15,906 nt of DNA, from assembly GCA_002366995.1 (NCBI GenBank), contig DFCM01000071.1:1-15906 (forward strand), read 5' to 3'. The translations under genes and the position numbers were made by a program. Numbering within the stretch: the first letter of the stretch is position 1; each line of letters begins with the position of its first letter. Below, one piece after another: positions 13,638-15,906 of the stretch. The notes beneath the pieces were generated by a model. That model was not told the DNA's origin and made no database searches. It worked only from the letters and a program-made list of their open reading frames with translations. The stretch comes from a bacterium UBP3_UBA3054. GTDB lineage: Bacteria; Auribacterota; UBA3054.

Positions 13638-14899
13638 TTCTTTATCTCCTTGAAGAAGGCTAGAATTTCTTCTTTGGTGACTTCTTTCTGGGTGCCGTTC
13701 TTCATGTCCTTAAGGTTCCAGACGCCCTTTAACCTTTCATCGCCTCCCCTTATGAGAACGTAGGGGGACATGGAGGCGTTGGCCTGGCGGAACTGGGATT
13801 TCACGGAAGCCTTTTCCGGCAGCACGGCAACGGAAACGCCCATGGTGCGCAGCGCGTCCGCAAGCACCAGATTCTCAGTTATCGCCTCCTCGTCCATTGA
13901 GACCATGAAGAGATCGGTCGTGGGAACGCTCTCCTCTTCACCTTTGATGGCTGAGAGGGCTATCATGAGCCTTTCCTCGCCTATCGCGAAGCCCACGGCG
14001 CCCGTAGGAGCGCCTCCCATGCTTTCCACGAGGTCGTTGTAGCGTCCGCCGCCGCCCAAGGCGTCCTGGGAGCCAAGGGAGTTGTGCGTCACTTCGAAGA
14101 TGGTGTGCGTGTAGTAGTCGAGGCCTCTCACGAGCTGGGGCTTTTCGACGTAGCTGATACCCATGTCGTCCAGCGCTTTCAGAACGGTCTCGTAGTGCTT
14201 TTTCGCTTCGTCGGAGAGACAGTCCTTGATGCTGGGCAGATCGTTCTTGAAGATCTCCTGACAAGTCGGGACCTTGCAGTCCAGAAGCCTCAGCACGTTT
14301 CTTTCCAGCCTGCGCTGGCAGTCCGGGCAGAACTTGTCGAAGTTGGCGCGCGCGCGTTCTCTCAAAACGCCGCGGTACTTTTCAAGGCTTTCCTTGTCGC
14401 CCAGAGTATTGATGTTGACGGAGACGCCCTTCAAGCCCAGCATCTCGAAAAGTCTTACCATCATGGATATGGTCTCGGCGTCCGCAAGCGGGCTGTAGGT
14501 CCCGAACATCTCGACGCCCAGCTGGTGGAACTGGCGCTGGCGGCCGGCCTGGGGCCTTTCGTAGCGGAACATGGGGCCCATGTAATAAAACTTCCTGATC
14601 TTCTGCCCCAGAAGCTCGTGCTGCATGGCGGCCCTGACGACGCAAGCCGTGCCTTCCGGGCGCAGCGTGATGCTTCTCCCCTTGCGGTCGGAAAATGTGT
14701 ACATCTCCTTTTCAACAATGTCGGTGTCTTCGCCGATGGAGCGCATGAAAAGTTCGCTCTGCTCGATTATAGGCGTTCTGATGTTCTCATAGCCGTAGCG
14801 TTCGAAGTGCTCCCTGACCTTGCGTTCCACTTCGTTCCAAAGGGCGCTCTGCGGCGGAAGAATATCGACCGTTCCTCTTAAAGACTGTATCTCGTTCAT
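13634..14899 (-). CDS. hisS: Histidyl-tRNA synthetase
   Basis: A 421-residue class II aminoacyl-tRNA synthetase of normal length that charges tRNA-His. It opens with SLRGTVDILPP. Then come TPIIEQSELFMRSIGEDTDIV, the ATP/His region TLRPEGTACVVRA (78-90), motif 2 with MGPMFRYERPQAGRQRQFHQ (108-127), the histidine-specific LVRGLDYYTHTIFE (256-269) and motif 3 with GGGGRYNDL then AIGEERLM. The C-terminal 100 residues form the anticodon-binding domain. An insert at 191-213 has four cysteines (CPDC at 191-194, C208, C213), a possible metal site seen in some bacterial HisRS. It overlaps both neighbours by four bases, an odd setting for hisS between a protease and a nitroreductase. Confidence 0.97.
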   Translation of the reverse strand: MNEIQSLRGTVDILPPQSALWNEVERKVREHFERYGYENIRTPIIEQSELFMRSIGEDTDIVEKEMYTFSDRKGRSITLRPEGTACVVRAAMQHELLGQKIRKFYYMGPMFRYERPQAGRQRQFHQLGVEMFGTYSPLADAETISMMVRLFEMLGLKGVSVNINTLGDKESLEKYRGVLRERARANFDKFCPDCQRRLERNVLRLLDCKVPTCQEIFKNDLPSIKDCLSDEAKKHYETVLKALDDMGISYVEKPQLVRGLDYYTHTIFEVTHNSLGSQDALGGGGRYNDLVESMGGAPTGAVGFAIGEERLMIALSAIKGEEESVPTTDLFMVSMDEEAITENLVLADALRTMGVSVAVLPEKASVKSQFRQANASMSPYVLIRGGDERLKGVWNLKDMKNGTQKEVTKEEILAFFKEIKK

Positions 14900-15906
14900 G
14901 ATTCACCTTCCCAATTTTCCGCCATATTTATCCTTTTGCCGGTGGCGGGGTGGCTGTATAGAAAAATCTCAATGACGCGCGGCACGTTAAGAACCGCGAG
15001 GTTCCCCTCAGCAAGCCTTCTCAGGGCGGAGGCAAAAGCTTTGCCCAAGCCTGTCGACTGAAGCGCGAAAAGATCGGCTTCCGTTTCGCACTTTCTCGAG
15101 AAGCCGTTCGTTATGGGCATCGTCACAAGCTGCCACAGCGAGAAGAAAAGCAGAAAAACCGGATACGACCCGGCCGCGGAAAAATCGATGCCCGCCCTGG
15201 CGCAGTAGAGCGCCAAAACTTTCGAGAGCAGGAAAAGCCCCAGCAGGATAAGAACGGCGTGCAGCGCGGCCAGTTTCCAGATGTGGCGCCTCTTGTAGTG
15301 ACCGACTTCGTGCGCCATGATGGCGATGATCTCGTCCTCGGGATATTCAAGCAAAGCGTCGGACATCATGACTCTCCTCGTCGCGCCGAGGCCGCAGAGC
15401 ATGGCGTTAGCCTTCTTCGTCTTCTCGGAAAGATCGAGCCGGTAAAGGCCCGTCACTTTCAATCCGTTCGATTCGAGCATCTTTATGAGGCGCTCCTTGC
15501 AAGGATGCTCCTTTATCTCTTCGCTCTTGTAGAAGAGCGGAAGAATGACGACCGGAAAGAGCATGCCCAAAACGATCTGCAAAAAGATCCAGCCCGCGCC
15601 CGCCGCCAGAAACCACCATTGCCCTATGTAACGCATCATGGCGTAGCAGAAGAGCAGCGCGGCCAGAAGCAGAAGCGTCGTCAGGAAAGTGCTCTTAACC
15701 AGATCCCAGAACCAGCCGCCGAAACTCTGGTTGCTAAGGTCGAAGATCTTTTCGAGCCTGTAGTCCTTCGCGTAAGTGTAAGGGAACGTTATGATCTGGT
15801 AGGCGGCCTGGACGATGAAAATGAAGATGAGCGTCGAAAGCCAGAAGTTGCCGTTGACAGCTTCAACGGTCTTGTGCCAGACTGAAAGCGAGAGCGATCC
15901 CCTCCC
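14896..15906 (-). CDS. STE24-type M48 membrane zinc protease, 5' truncated
   Basis: The frame stays open to the right edge, so the true start is outside the window and 336 codons are visible. Near the edge, YRLEKIFDLSNQSFGGWFWD matches the STE24/CAAX-protease N-terminal signature (Y...E..FG.....F..D). The core carries HEVGHYKRRH (HEVGH at 15298-15312), whose two His bind zinc and whose Glu is catalytic. CETEADLFALQ supplies the third ligand, and YSHPATGKRI is the usual C-terminal phrase. Several membrane helices flank these. M48A enzymes cut near membranes; bacterial members have poorly known substrates, since CAAX prenylation is absent. About 80-90 residues appear to be missing. The stop overlaps hisS by four bases. 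Confidence 0.93.
   Translation of the reverse strand, partial: GRGSLSLSVWHKTVEAVNGNFWLSTLIFIFIVQAAYQIITFPYTYAKDYRLEKIFDLSNQSFGGWFWDLVKSTFLTTLLLLAALLFCYAMMRYIGQWWFLAAGAGWIFLQIVLGMLFPVVILPLFYKSEEIKEHPCKERLIKMLESNGLKVTGLYRLDLSEKTKKANAMLCGLGATRRVMMSDALLEYPEDEIIAIMAHEVGHYKRRHIWKLAALHAVLILLGLFLLSKVLALYCARAGIDFSAAGSYPVFLLFFSLWQLVTMPITNGFSRKCETEADLFALQSTGLGKAFASALRRLAEGNLAVLNVPRVIEIFLYSHPATGKRINMAENWEGES

Noticed and set aside
1..15906. CRISPR array, insertion sequence, phage or defence island
   Set aside because: I found no regularly spaced repeats, transposase or integrase motifs, terminal inverted repeats, or known defence-protein domains.

Overview
Every supported gene in this window lies on the minus strand, so gene order is read from high to low coordinates. 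Several traits together point to the PVC superphylum, most likely Lentisphaerae or a relative such as Kiritimatiellota or Verrucomicrobiota. These are PEP-CTERM sorting tails with short Arg/His ends, a TIGR04073 exosortase-associated protein, a PUR-type small nucleic-acid-binding protein beside rpsU, several GspG-like pseudopilins, and a DUF805 membrane protein with a pilin-like tail. The phylum is inferred from gene content, since no phylogenetic marker was compared.

Upper block (15906 down to 7392): a tightly packed run begins beyond the window edge. It encodes a 5'-truncated STE24/M48 membrane zinc protease, hisS, a membrane-anchored nitroreductase, an unrecognised 557-residue membrane protein, a GT-C glycosyltransferase and a divergent GH20-like glycosidase. 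Most junctions are 4-base ATGA overlaps, so this is very probably one operon. The last three genes look like a small glycan or glycoprotein module.

Middle block (7390 down to 3289): a 140-base gap holds a perfect-consensus sigma-70 promoter (TTGACA, 17 bases, TATAAT) and a structured leader. They drive rpsU and a PUR-like protein, followed by five pseudopilin genes (two GspG-like, then GspH-, GspI- and GspJ-like) and a TIGR04073 protein. No GspD, GspE, GspF or GspK is present here, so the rest of the secretion apparatus must be encoded elsewhere.

Lower block (3268 down to 1): a tRNA-Gln(UUG), then secG with its own Rho-independent terminator. Next come two translationally coupled PEP-CTERM proteins (a cyclophilin-like fold protein and a 515-residue two-domain protein) and a strong bidirectional terminator. 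A DUF805 gene is cut by the left edge of the window.

The lower two blocks form an envelope and export theme: Sec channel subunit, pseudopilins, exosortase-linked proteins and their PEP-CTERM cargo. No gene-free stretch exceeds 300 bases. The largest gaps are 7251-7391 (promoter and leader) and 3141-3288 (tRNA and a small hairpin). I see no transposon, CRISPR array, phage gene or defence system. The most unusual items are the co-location of pseudopilins with exosortase-linked genes, the EF-hand-like loops in one pseudopilin, the cyclophilin-like PEP-CTERM protein, and the uncharacterised membrane protein/GT-C/GH20-like trio.
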